Positions 35,282-46,514 of a stretch of 64,000 nucleotides of DNA are shown piece after piece. Every line of letters starts with the position of its first letter. Within the stretch, counting starts at the first letter, position 1. Made by a program: the position numbers and the translations under genes. The DNA comes from Sambucus nigra (Eukaryota > Streptophyta > Magnoliopsida > Dipsacales > Adoxaceae), in NCBI GenBank assembly GCA_949130495.1, contig OX422208.1, positions 644,822,023 to 644,886,022 on the forward strand. The letters are read 5' to 3'. The notes beneath the pieces were generated by a model. It saw only the letters and a list, made by a program, of their open reading frames with translations. It ran no database searches and had not been told where the DNA came from.

Positions 35282-36314
35282 TGTAGAATCGCTACAGCGG
35301 AAATATTGCGACTTCTCAAATAAAATCCAATTTTAATTAATCCCAAATTTTAGTTAAATCCTAAAACATGCATCTAGATGATTTATTCAATAAAATAAAG
35401 CATGCAGGATACAACAAACAATTTCAGGAAAAAATCCCCCAAAGGGGCAAAACCTTTTATTTCACTATAATTTGTAAGAAAACGGCTTACACGGATTACA
35501 ATGAAATAAGTGTGACACAGAAATACCCACAGGTGTCGGTTCCTATGTCGTCGGCTGAAATCTCCACTAGGAACTCGAGGTGGTCAACAATGAAGAAGAG
35601 AAACGGCTTCTCCACAAGTTTGTCGGCTGGAACTTTCCCTTTCCAGGAGGGCAGCAATGAAGAAGAGAGACGGCTTCTCCACAAGTTTGAACAAAAGAAA
35701 AAGTTGTGTTCTTGAAAACCAAAATAATTCACTAAAGCATATGGGAGTTTTGTGAATTGAAAACAAAAATGATTAACACCCTAAAGGAAGAAGCCTAAAA
35801 GAATTCTGCTTTCGCAGTATTTATGTTCGTCAAAACGCTTTAACTTCTTAATGAAAACGTTACCAAATAATGAGTATTTATAGAAAAATGTGTCGCCTCG
35901 AAAATAGAGCTCGTTCGAATGAGATCAGAAAGTCGCTCGAACGAAGGATAGCTGTCGTTCGAACGAGATAGCACGAACGACATGCTATGTCGCTCAAACG
36001 ACTGAAGCGAAAAAAATATTATTTTAATGTCCGTTTCAACACTTAGAAAAAATACTCATTCTCAATATTTGACGAAAAAGTCCGCTCCAACACTTAGAAA
36101 ATATTTTGTAAAAATATTCCAAAAGCTCTAAGTGAAAAGTAAAGGTATTTAAAACATAACCTTACCAAAGTAAACTTCGTGGAGTCTTAAATGATGACAA
36201 ACTTGAGTAATTCGGATCTGTCTTTAATGTAGATATCTCTTGAATGCTCTTCGACGATGTATCCTTATATGACATAATAAATTGATAACGGACCTATGAA
36301 AATATGTCCTTACA
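35282..36314 (-). repeat. COP-C LTR 3 (5' LTR)
   Basis: 1033 bp, TGTAAGGACATA to TCTACA on -. TATAAATA at + strand 35,875-35,882 is intact. The palindrome cluster (35,910-36,000) is shorter than in the other two LTRs by an internal deletion near 35,965. Confidence 0.9.
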
Positions 36315-37000
36315 GGGTCCAATGAGCAACTTGATCAAAGCATTTCGGTGCAGCTAGGAAGACATGAAAAGCCCCCATAGAGTGATGTTAGCTTGAGTTT
36401 TCTTCAGTTGATCGAGGATCTTGCTCTCCTCGAGGGTCATCTCTGGCATAGGATGGTTTTCAACGCCCTTCCCTTTGTCATTTTCTAGTAGTGAGCTTGG
36501 GATCTGGTAATGCCTCCCTGATCTGGTCATGTGATTTATTGAAGAAGGGAAGAACATGAAACCTATTTCCTCATCAATCTCGGGCTATTCTGCCACCTTG
36601 TTTATTTCTTCGAGAAGTTCTTCAAATTATATCATCCCACACATGTCGGCTATCGGGCCTATTTTTTTGGGAGCTTTCTCTTCATTCGAATCTTCGAACT
36701 CTTCCCCTCATCCAGTGGCAACAATTATTTCTTTCCATGCAAAGTCAATGCTTTCCACAACTTTAATGGCTTCTTCATACAGGTCTTCCCATTCTGTGGG
36801 GATGTGTAAGGGCGAAGGGACCAGGCACCCTTGTAGCTTCAGAGTATCAAGTAAATCGGTCATACTATAAATATTATTGGTTTGCCTGAATAATTTTGTC
36901 ATGATCTGGACAATATCATCTAGGCTGACTTCATCGGTCGGTACTACCCAACTGTCTAACTCTCGGGCCCATTTTCGTGCTTCCAAGAATAGCGTACTGA
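36315..37000 (-). pseudogene. TAT-B gag-protease linker and protease N-terminal part
   Basis: On -, 36,986-36,708 and 36,557-36,354 share a frame. The second part has NHMTRSGRHYQIPSSL and then ILDQLKKTQANITLWGLFMSS, which corresponds to the DQLKKTPA.IS...LL.SS block just before Tat proteases. It is cut at 36,315 by COP-C and continues at 25,131 in the same frame. Confidence 0.75.
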
Positions 37001-37319
37001 ACCTCTAGCAATCAATTATCATTTGTGAGTGCAATTTAATCCCTAACTCTAAGAGTCAGTTTAACACTTCTGATAATTCAGTGCTTCAATTTTCAGAACG
37101 GGTACGAATAGCGATGCATGCTCTGGTAAGGAGTGACAGTGCCTGATCAGCGAGGCTAATAGGGTGTAGGAGGAAATATGGGCAAATTTAGAGAGGTTTT
37201 GGGAGAGTATATGGGTGTGATTTGAGTTAAGGGATCAAATTCCGGGTTCTCTTCTAAGAAAATGGGATTGGCATGATTTGGGAGAGGGTTGTGAGTAGTG
37301 TTTGTCTTAGGATTAGCTG

Positions 37320-38525
37320 GTGGGGCGATGGTACCCCGGTCAATTAGACCTTGGATTATGTTTCGAAGGTGAAAGCATTAGTCGGTGGTATGGCCAATAT
37401 TTTAATGAAAGGCGCAATGGGCATCTGTCTTGAAGTTTCTTGGGAGTGGATTTGGCAATGGATGGGGGTCCAAAAGTTTGATAAGGTTTCGACTTAGCAG
37501 GGCTTGATAAACTTTGGAGAGGGGAGCATGGATCTCGGTGTATTCCTTTTGGACTGGGACAGGGTGACTTTCCGGTGCCCATGAGGTGGTTGGTTGAGAG
37601 ATGTTGTTGATGGTTGAGACTGCAGCACTGACAGGCTTGTCATATTTTCTGGGAGTGAACTGTCCGAACACTTTCTTTGGTTTAGCTTATGTTTTAGCAA
37701 GACCTTCCTCGATTTCTACTCCTACTTCTCTGAGAGCTCAGAAGTAGGGATAGTATTATCCTCCCATCGTTGCTCGGGCATGGTCGATTTCTACTGACTG
37801 ATTCCCCAAAGTTCTATTTGAGAAGCTCTAAATCACGGTGGGTGACCTCAAGCTCTTCATTGTATTTGTACTCCAATATGAATTCTCGGTGTACATCCTC
37901 CCAACTACGGATTCTAGACTCTAGAGAGACAAAAACCATCGGAGGGCGCTATCCTTCAAAGTTTGCTGAAATAATTGGGCCATCACTTCTTCAGAAGCCC
38001 CTAGGAGATTCATAGAACGGTGATAACTGCGAAGATGAACAATCGGGGGTCCACTTCCTCTGAATTTCTCGATATTTGACATCTTGAACTTCTCGAGTAA
38101 CCTCGCTTTAGGACAAAGAGACATGTGGGTGTAGTCCATGTAATTCCCAGGTATTCTGACTTGGTCGAACTTCTTAGTTAGCATCTTGAGATCTTCTCTG
38201 ACCTTGTTCAACTCTTCCTCTTTTGGACCAATGATCATAGGCAAGTTAGCCCCAGGCTGGGCAAGGTTCGACAAAGGAAGATGGGCAGGAGGCGGCCCAT
38301 TAGCAGAAGGGGCACATGGAGCATGTTGATACTCTTCGGGAACCCAAATAGGCTCGGGAGGACCCATAGCACGAGGGAATAGGGCCTCGGTCTCTTGAGA
38401 ACAGGAACTTAGTTTCGTTTCATCTCTCGGACCTCAGTCTGGAGGTTGTCAATCTTGGACACGAGCTGAGCTAAGACTGCCGTCAGATCTGGCTGCACAA
38501 CTAGTACTTGATCTGTGTTCTCCAT
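37320..38525 (-). pseudogene. TAT-B gag
   Basis: On - it opens with MENTDQVLVVQPDLTAVLAQ at 38,525 and soon meets a stop. The frame 38,367-37,921 holds a Pro-rich part and the Gag core: KFKMSNIEKFRGSGPPIVHL, RSMNLLGASEEVMAQLFQQ, TLKDSALRWFLSL. Further on, FTPRKYDKPVSAAV and DPHPLPNPLPRNFKTDAHCA are followed by a stop and then GHTTD and LRNIIQGLIDRG, the Cys/His-containing end typical of Tat Gags. At least two frameshifts and several stops are present. Gag would form the particle that holds the element RNA. Confidence 0.8.
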
Positions 38526-39839
38526 GGAAAGAGGATAGATTCTGGACTCGAAATAAGTAGAACGGACGGAACTCCGGGGTGATTTAATTGAAGACCGAAA
38601 CTAATAAGGAGCCAGGCCAAGGGCGTGCGATCGACTTAAGGAGGCATAAAATGGGATTTATTTTTTGAGAAAAAGAATGAAAAGATTTTTACCATTTTTT
38701 TCTCTTTTTTTTAGATTGAAAAACAAAATATTTATGGATTTTTGATAAAAAAAAAAAAGAGAAATATTTTTGGATTTTTGATAAAGAAAGGAGAAATGTT
38801 TTTGGATTTTCGGTAAAGAAAGGAAAAATATTTTTGGATTTTTAATAAAGGAAGGAGAAATGTTTTTGGAGACGATCTCAGCATGATTATTATAATTATT
38901 ATGTTCTCACTTGTATTAAATTCTCCTAAATGCAAAATGAAATGTCGGACAGATCCCTAGCCCGAAAAAGTTGGATTTCTAATATATGCAAAGCTATGGA
39001 TGGACTTGTAACCAGGCTCATGATCAGGGTCCCATTTTAAAAATACGAGAAAATTTGCGCGGCAGGCCGATCCGAAATTTTGGCAGAGTTTCGGGTTAAA
39101 ATCGGCAATCTAACATGTGTGTCCTAGGCTTGACACCTATATGTGGGTATGCAGTTGGTTCGGTGAATCGAAAAGGGTTCCCCCCTTTGGCGTGACTTTC
39201 ACGATATACGTCTTGATCTTACGGGAAATCGGTACGTGTGGACAAGTCATTTGATATACCTGAGTGTACGTGAATTGCCTCACTATATACCTCGTGGGGA
39301 CGGTATGTGTGAGAGAGAATTCGGTATACTCGACGTACGTGAACGATTTCCCTGCGATATACCTCCTGTCATGACTTCGGTCAAGCGGTACGATGCGGGG
39401 GAACTAATCAATATACGTTGAAGGTACTTGGCCAATGGAAGGTGAGAGTCATATCGCTTAGGCTAACTGCGCCCATCACGAAGTGACCCTCCAGTTACTG
39501 GGTAGAATTTGGTCAATAACAATGCTCTTTTGTGATGTCGTGTGAATCATGCAATATTGTCTTATTAGTACCTTATGATGAGAGTATCTTTATTGATCAT
39601 GCCAAACAAAGAGAAAAGTACAAGTACCATTGGTATACCAAGTATGGATGGGTGATGTGTGCAACATGTGGATATATGTGATCCTAGGTGCACGTGGTGC
39701 GAAGTGTACATGGAGAATTTTCTACAAGTGTGTGAATAGAAGCATAAGCATGAGGTACACATAATAAAAGGGTGACATGCAAAATATGGGAAAATATAAC
39801 ACCCATGTAAATAGAGTCTAGCCCTCAAAATCATATAAT
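38526..39839 (-). other. TAT-B 5' leader
   Basis: No gene. It holds a small A/T-rich tandem repeat at 38,715-38,870 (about four units of 34 bp, each with TTTTTGGATTTTTGATAAAG) and a looser series of GGTACGTG, GATATACCT and GTACGTGAA phrases at 39,150-39,420. This region would be the 5' UTR between primer site and gag. Confidence 0.6.
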
Positions 39840-39857
39840 TCCTCAGCAGAGTCGCCA
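39840..39857 (-). promoter_or_regulatory. TAT-B primer binding site
   Basis: TGGCGACTCTGCTGAGGA on -, three bases after the LTR end (GACCA, CTG). The form TGGCGACTCTGCTGGGGA is common in plant Tat elements, so this supports the minus orientation and marks the right LTR as the true 5' LTR. I do not assign the tRNA. Confidence 0.75.
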
Positions 39858-39860
39858 CAG

Positions 39861-41895
39861 TGGTCATTCCCGATCCTCGCGGTGGGAGAGGATCCTGGTC
39901 CCGCGCGTCCCTCTCGGGAGCGCTTCGGTCGGTGTCGCTGATGAGGTGAAAATGTAGAGAGATGGAGTCGCTAGTCTATTTTACTCAAAATAGATAAAAA
40001 AGAAAAGGGGGTCATCCCAAAGGACAGCATCCAAAGACATACTGGTATATACGAAACCACAATGGTTCGAAAAGGATCCGGAGGCTAATTTACGAAATGG
40101 GAAGGTGTTAGGCACCCATCCCGCCCTTACGGTATCTCATGGGTTTTTGCTATTTTCCTTTATTTCCCCGTGATATGTGTGCATGTGTATATGTAAGGGA
40201 GATAGGAATCATAGACTTATATCATGGAAGAGATAAAGTGAGTCAAAAAATAGGATTTACGCGATTATCCTTGCGTTGATCGTTATAATGGAACAATAAC
40301 GCATGTGGAATAATACGCCACTAAGAACAAGTATATGTATATGTAAACGTATAGAATCTAAGAGAATTGAGTTTAGAGAAAATAGAAAATGAGAGAAAAG
40401 TAGGAATAGGACTCGAGTCTCGAGTTTTACCTCGAGATGCCAACGTAGCCTATAGAGGCATCAAAGTCCATGTAGTTCGCATACAAAACGAGGGGTGGGA
40501 TTTATCCCATAAATCCAACCGGGGATTTCTCTTATGTGTGTGTGTGTGTAAAAAAGTGTTTTAGCTGTGAGAAAAGTGTGAAAAGTCCCGTTTGGAATTT
40601 ATGAGCAAACCCTATTTTTCTTATTTTTTTGGGTTTTATTTATATGAAAATAAGAGATGTGAAATAATACTAAATAAAAAGTATATTAGGATATGTGAGA
40701 TGAGAGATGAGAGAAAAAAAGTGCTAAGTAATAAAACAAATCAATGCGAATTTAGGAGAATTTAAGGAGAGAATTGAGAAAATTGGACCTTCTTAAAGAT
40801 CTTGGGCCTGATCTTGAATGTTGGAGAGCAGACCTTGCACTTGGATGATGATGGAGGGTAGTTAATTCACCAAGTTTGATGAAAAGGGTGATGAAAAGTG
40901 AAGGTTGGAAAGGGATTTAGATGTGGAAATCACGCTGACTTCGAGAGAGTTTTTTTTATTCGCTGAGAACGATGTATCTTAGATCTGGGCCCCCTTGAAA
41001 TGAGGTCAGGCCCTCCTTTTTATAGTCCCAGGACATTGCCGATTGGCATAGCCCTGGCAGGTGTGTTTACGCACACTGCTGATAGGCAGGGTCTGGAACC
41101 TACCGTTTGGCAGTCTCTTTCAGGTTCCTTCGAAAAATCGATCGCAGAGCGCAAACCATTGATCCAAAATGTGCACGGGGTAAACTATTGGAAAGGTAAT
41201 TTAGATATCTTCGAAAGTCCTTTGGACTGGTCCCAGGTTTGGGAGTTAACTTTGGGTCCAATGTGTCTCGAAAGCGCTCGTCGGTCCTTTGGATGGGGGA
41301 TCGTCGGACGCAAATGGATCGTTCGTCCGTATGGTAAGTCAGAATTGCGCACGGAGTGGACCGTTGGAAAGGTTAGGAGATGTACTTAGACATTCTAAAG
41401 AGTTTAACCCAATTTGGGGAGATGACTTGGGCCAACCAGGCCCTGGAAGCATTTGATGACCTTTCAGAGTAAAACGGATCGTTTGTCCGTACTGTAAGTC
41501 AGAATCAGGCACGGGGTGGACCGTTGGAAAGGGGTTTCAGTGTCATTTGAATATTCATTCAGTCTCGGTCGATCTAAAGAAATGAATTTGGTCAAACGGA
41601 GCCTGGGAGCGTCTAGTGACCTCTTGATCAAGTTTCGGGGGAAAACGGGTTGTTCGTCCGCATGGTAAGTCAGAATCGCACACGGGATGGACCGTTGGAA
41701 AGGGGATTAAGTGCCCTTTGAAGATTCATTCAGTCTCAGTCGAGCTTAAGAGTTTGACTTTTTGATCAAACAGATCCTGGGAGCGCCCGATGGCCTCTAG
41801 GTCTGTACCCGGGGTATGACTTAGGTTTATAGTGATGAAGGGAGGTGCTAGGGACCTAAGGAGAGTTTAGGGGGTATGAGAATAGGGTGTCTACA
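39861..41895 (-). repeat. TAT-B right LTR (true 5' LTR)
   Basis: 2035 bp, starting TGTAGACACC at 41,895 on -. It has the TATA box at about 41,017-41,024 (TATAAAAAGG on -), upstream TGCCGATTGGCA and related inverted repeats, and a (TG)n at 40,535-40,549. The last about 60 bp (39,861-39,920), CG-rich, have no counterpart in the left LTR. Confidence 0.85.
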
Positions 41896-41900
41896 GTAAT

Positions 41901-44483
41901 TAAGCAACATCCTAAGAACTGCCTTCGTATATGTTTCGGGTTGGGGCACATTTAACTGTACGGTTAGACCATTTAGAAATTGTTAACCAAAATGTTAAAA
42001 AGTTGGAGTCGTTTAATCGAATGGTTAAAGGACCCGTTTAACCGGACGATTAATGATCATAACAAATTTTGAAAAATTTCATTTCCCCCAAGTTGTATAT
42101 AAATACCTTTTTCATCCACATCCACACTCATATGAAAATAGGCAAACCTATTTTTCCATCCTAGTTTCGACGAATAGTGTCCGCACGTACACCCTCTTAT
42201 CCGACCGCCTCAGTGGACACCCTGATTTGAAATTGGGGTTTGAGTCATTCTCCAATTATAAACACCCTATAAAACCTAAGCTTTGAAAATAAGAAGCCAC
42301 CAAAAGTGAAGGGGTGAAACTTCCTAATAAATATATTTGTGGGGCAAAAATAGAAATTACCCCCAAAACTTGCCAAAGGACAAAATCATTGCGCCGAGGG
42401 CCCTTTAACCCTTTAACTGAATGATTAAAGGTCAGACAGGAATGATTGCAAGATATTGTCAGTTTGGCTTCATTAACCGTTCGTTTAGAAGACCCATTTA
42501 ACCATTCGTTTAAAGCGCCCGAGTCAGTCCCTATTAAAAGGGGTCCCCACTAACCTTAAAAGTTACCTAATTTCTTATATCCCGAGCATCCGAGAAACTT
42601 AAGCTTAGTAAGAAAAAGTTGGAGTGAAGTTAATACTTTAAAAAGTTACTTCATCCAAACAACATAAGCAAATCTCTATGCACACCCCATGGAAGTCGGC
42701 ACTTCCATATGAAGATCTACCCGACTGAATAGTGCCACATCATAGGGGACACTCCCCTAGGAAAAATTTGGATCACGCTACAATGGTAAAGATATTCTGT
42801 AGAGATATTAGGTAAGTACCTCAAATATATACTCTAAAATAAACTGTCCATATATGTTCAAATAACTTGGCCTGGCCCCCGTTAGGTGACTGGGTATGCA
42901 CTTTACAATGTTTATATTTTAAAGCCAGGTTTTTAACCCAACACCATGTTTGTTGATATGAAATATCATACTCATATGTTAAATAAATGCTAAGCAAATG
43001 CAATGACTAAATACAACACGAAAACATACTTTTCAAAATCGTTCTCGAGAAAATGCCCGCGGGCCGAGTCATTCTGAAACTTTTCTAAAACCAAAGTCTG
43101 ACTCTCACCGCTCCTCCGAGGGAACAAAACTCGTCTCAATGGTGAAACCTTAAAATATGTGTTTTCTTGAAATACTCGCCAAACATCTGCCTTTGATTAA
43201 CGTATTTTTAACAGATGAAAATTTCCTTCCAACTTATAATAAAAGTGATATATTATGGAATATAATCCATATAAAACCGTTATGATGTATATTATATACC
43301 CAATATCACGTAACCTACACCTGTAAATATGTCCCGTTTATTGGAACTACGTTGTCTTTAATCCCAAGTGCTCTTGGGAACATAGGTCCAATACCTAGTG
43401 AAACTCATGATCCCAAGCCTTATAATACATCTCATGACATATTATCTATTAGGGATGCCTCCATTTATAGTCCAACCCCATTTTTCAAATGCAATGATCA
43501 TCTATATCACTTCGGATCAACACGAGACCTACGATACCTACGGGATTTTAGTCACATTGATAAGGTATACATAGATCTCTATATGTGAATTTTGGTCCCC
43601 TTTAACCCCATATATAACCCTTATTCTTCTACACACCCAAACTAGTCTGAAGGTTCGGCAACACCTTCTGACTAGTGATTGGCCTACTATCATGATATGA
43701 TATGTCAATATCGGTGATATTTAGGTCCACTCCCACTATGAACCTCCAATGAAGAAACCCTTTGTCCTATAGATAGCTTCTCCGCCTCTCAATCCAAGTC
43801 CCCACGCTTTCATACACATCACATTTGAACACGATTATAGCCGAACTACATAGGCTTTGATTTCATTGCTACATGAGTACATAGGTGCAATACCGAGTAC
43901 TTATCATGAGCTCAAGCCTCGAGAATATATCTTGATATGTTATCACAACTGAGATGCACCCCTCTCTCATAATATCTTTCAACCTTCTCTCATACCTCGA
44001 AAGAGATATCAAACTATCTCAAGCCACGAGTTCTCATACATACACACTTCTAACTACCCTCCATTGGACAAATCGATCTTTCTCGCACACCTTCATAGAT
44101 ACTAATATCCACTCGTTATATGAATACGAATTCGTACACAAGCACTCTTGTACACCCACATCAATTTAAGTGACGTTCATACACCTCGCACTAATGCCAT
44201 TTTTATACCTAAGAACATATTTATGTTTTAAAAGATTCTCAAAATAAGGTCTCTAATCATTTTTTATATAAACTAAAAATAATCACATATTGTAAAAATC
44301 GATAATAAGCACATAATTAAGGAAGCATAAAGAACAATTGGGGGGATTAATACCTTCCCCACTCGTAACTTGGTTCCCTAACCCAATAAAAAGAATCTAT
44401 GGGTTAATCGCAGACCTAAACATGCATTAGGATTATACCGAAAGGCTAATCCGAACCTTTTGTTTGTTTTTTTATAAAATAAA
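41901..44483. other. non-coding LTR-like stretch, possibly TAT-A continued
   Basis: This should be the right-hand continuation of the site in which TAT-B inserted. No gene is recognised. 41,940-42,060 and 42,400-42,520 hold TTTAACCG/CGGTTAAA-type repeats (GTTTAACCGGACGATTAATG; AACCGTTCGTTTAGAAG). Each cluster is followed by a TATA-like motif: TATATAAATACC near 42,097 and CTATTAAAAGGGG near 42,531. This looks like LTR U3 sequence in + orientation, perhaps the missing 3' LTR of TAT-A, but termini were not found. 42,800-44,480 is AT-rich without visible structure. Confidence 0.4.
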
Positions 44484-44869
44484 CAAGAGACCAGTGCCGG
44501 CCCAAGGGGTAGGCCAGTGAGGCAACTGCCTTGGGCCCCCAAATTTGACATTAATTTTTAGGCCCAATATTTTTATAAATGTGCTGTATAATTGTTTTGG
44601 CCCAAAACTTCTTAGACTAAAAACCCAATAACACCCCTTTATTCCTTATACCAAAACTAAACCCTACCCTTTATTCCTTATACATACTAACAGCCGTCTC
44701 TCTCTCTCTTATCTACTCTTTAAGTTCCTTAACCCCTTTCCTTTTTATATACAATACTCTCAAGGCAAGATCAACTTTCTTTCAATCCAAATATATTCAA
44801 GGTCAAGAGGTTTGTTTTTTTCCCATGTAATTTTTTTTTCCCGTGTAATTTTTTTCTCCCGTGTAAATT

Positions 44870-45510
44870 TTTTTTATCCGGCATTAATTAATAAATTAGG
44901 TTGTATTCTTTTTTAATGATGTTAATTTTTTTTATGTGTTTTCTTTTAATAAATAAGGTTGGTTTTTTTATTTAATTTTTTTTAGTTAACTTAAAAAATG
45001 TTAGTAATCTAAAAATCTATTATTAATCTGTCATTAACTAAAAAAATATTATTATTTATTTTTGTTTTAAATGCTATAAAAAAAAAATTATCCAGCATTA
45101 TTTAATAAATCAGGTTGTATTCTTTTTTTAATGATGTTAATTTTTTTTATGTGTTTTCTTTTAATAAAAAAGGTTGCGTTTTTTTATTTATTTATTTTTA
45201 GTTAACTTAAAAAATGTTACTAATCTAAAAATTTGTTATTAATCTGTCATTAACTAAAAAAATATTATTATTTATTTTTTGTTTTAAATGTTGTAATTTC
45301 TTTTATCCAGCATTATTTAATAAATCAGGTTGTATTCTTTTTTAATGATTTTAATTTTTTTTATGTGTTTTATTTTAATAAATAAGGTTGCATTTTTTTA
45401 TTTAATTTTTTTTAGTTAATTTAAAAAATGTTACTAATCTAAAAATCTGTCAGAAACTAAAAAAATATTATTATTTATTTTTTGTTTTAAATGTTGTTAT
45501 TTTTGTCCTT
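44870..45510. repeat. threefold tandem repeat in hAT intron region, unit about 215 bp
   Basis: Units begin TTATCCGGCATTAATTAATA (about 44,873), TTATCCAGCATTATTTAATA (about 45,088) and again near 45,303. Each contains AGGTTGTATTC, ATGATGTTAATTTTTTTTA, TTTTAGTTAACTTAAAAAAT and AATATTATTATTTATTT. Confidence 0.9.
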
Positions 45511-45697
45511 AATGCTAATATTTTTTGTGTAATAAGTTAATGATGTTAATTTTTTTAATGTATTTTCAGGATTTTTTTAGCGAAGAAAGGCTTTCAAGTT
45601 TGATTTACAAATTCAGCAAACCAGGTTCCATTGTTCCTTTATTTGGATGCAGTTGAAATTTTTTAGATTATTTCTTGGATTATTGTGTATTTATACC

Positions 45698-46220
45698 ATG
45701 CCTCCTAGAAAGTATGTTTCTGGATGGGAAAAATTAAAGAAGAAGCAAAAGATAGAAAAATTTATGCAATCCCAAACGGGAGATCTTGATAAATTTATTT
45801 TTAAATTGAATGAAACGGAAAATGAACATGAGAATGAAAATGAAGAAGCTTTGATTGAAGATGAAAATTTGGTGCATCAAGACGATATTAATGAGAACGA
45901 TAATGAAGAAGGTTTAAACAAAGAGCATGAAAATTTGGTGAATGAAGAATCTAGTAATGAATATGGACCGTTAAATATTTATGATTCTGAAAATTGGGAT
46001 AGGATTGGTAGAAACCATAGAGAGCTTTTAGTGGAACGAGGACTCATAAGAGTTGTTGATTTTCAAAGTTGAAATTGATCAAATCTTACCTTCGATCAAC
46101 AATGTCACAAGAGAGGTTGAATGGACTAGCATTATTATCTATTGAAAAGGATATGGTGAAAAAACGTGATTATCCAAACTTGATTAGTGATTTTGCAACA
46201 AAAAAGGCGAGAAGATCCTA
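45698..46220 (+). pseudogene. hAT transposase, N-terminus fused to C-terminus
   Basis: An open frame from MPPRKYVSGWEKLKKKQKIE to a stop at 46,072 gives the N-terminal region of the ZMYM1/DUF4371-type plant hAT transposases: a basic start, an acidic Asn/Glu-rich stretch, then GPLNIYDSENWDRIGRNHRE and LLVERGLIR. Immediately behind, in another frame (46,069-46,220), comes the C-terminal dimerisation end: LIKSYLRSTMSQERLNGLAL, SIEKDMVKK, LISDFATKKARR. The zinc finger, DUF4371 and the catalytic core between them are missing. So the copy is a deletion derivative that could move only with help. Choice of start: the preceding Met at 45,647 lies in the likely leader, while MPPRKY is the usual family start. 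Confidence 0.8.
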
Positions 46221-46514
46221 TTTTAATTCATATTTTCAGTTTATTATCCTTGCTTTCTTTACTTTTTTCAGGGGGAGGAGGAAGAGTACTTGAGTGATAA
46301 TTGTAGGTCTTTTGGTCAGGGTGGATTGTTTAAAAATGATATATTATATTTATCATTGGTATTCTGGGCGTTTATATATTTTGTTAATTTCCTATTATCT
46401 TGTAAAAATACAAAAATATCTATTTTGCAAAAAAAAAAAATTATTATATAAAAGGTCCCATTTTATAAGTTTGCCTTGAGCCCCAAAACCTTTAGAGCCG
46501 GCCCTGCAAGAGAC

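Larger units (their letters stand above)
25137..36314 (-). mobile_element. COP-C: gag-only copia-like element with three LTRs
   Basis: Flanked by GGGTC (25,132-25,136 and 36,315-36,319). It consists of LTR (25,137-26,186), internal (26,187-28,831), LTR (28,832-29,878), internal (29,879-35,281, interrupted by a solo LTR) and LTR (35,282-36,314). Orientation is minus: LTRs begin TGTAAGGACATA and end in TCTACA, followed by a TTGGTATCAGAG primer site. A polypurine GGGGGAGATT lies before the left LTR. Without the solo LTR the internal regions are 2645 and 2605 bp and very similar. Only a gag-like gene is present; protease, integrase and RT are missing, so the family must have been mobilised by another element. 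Confidence 0.9.
11711..41895 (-). mobile_element. TAT-B: giant Tat/Ogre-like Ty3/gypsy element with inverted LTRs
   Basis: The whole insertion is flanked by GTAAT (11,706-11,710 and 41,896-41,900). Its left edge is TGTTGACACC and its right edge is GGTGTCTACA, that is, the same U3 terminus facing outwards on both sides. Order on the minus strand from the right: LTR, primer site, leader, gag, protease, RT/RNase H, second RNase H, integrase. Then, on the + strand, come DUF7745-like and PMD genes, then a minisatellite, then an LTR in the wrong orientation. Removing COP-C and one of its TSD copies (11,183 bp) leaves about 19.0 kb, in the range of Ogre-like elements. All coding parts are broken. 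The dual RNase H, the extra antisense ORFs and the 3' tandem repeats identify the Tat lineage. Confidence 0.85.
44492..46506 (+). mobile_element. hAT element, internally deleted, perfect 8-bp TSD
   Basis: Starts CAGTGCCGGCCCAAGG and ends CTTTAGAGCCGGCCCTG (inverted: CAGGGCCGGCTCTAAAG), flanked by CAAGAGAC on both sides (44,484-44,491 and 46,507-46,514). Terminal CAGNGCCGGC repeats plus 8-bp duplications are hAT features. Subterminal parts also pair (AAGGCAACTGCCTTGGGCCC against GGGGCTCAAGGCAAAC). The interior has a leader, an intron-like region with tandem repeats, a transposase N-terminus and directly behind it a transposase C-terminus. At 2.0 kb it is shorter than an autonomous element would be. 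Confidence 0.9.

Noticed and set aside
35077..35346. N-terminal 90-residue extension of the COP-C gag-like frame
   Set aside because: It runs through the primer sites and into the LTR, which cannot be coding in the genomic RNA at that point. The ATG at 35,076 is a better start.
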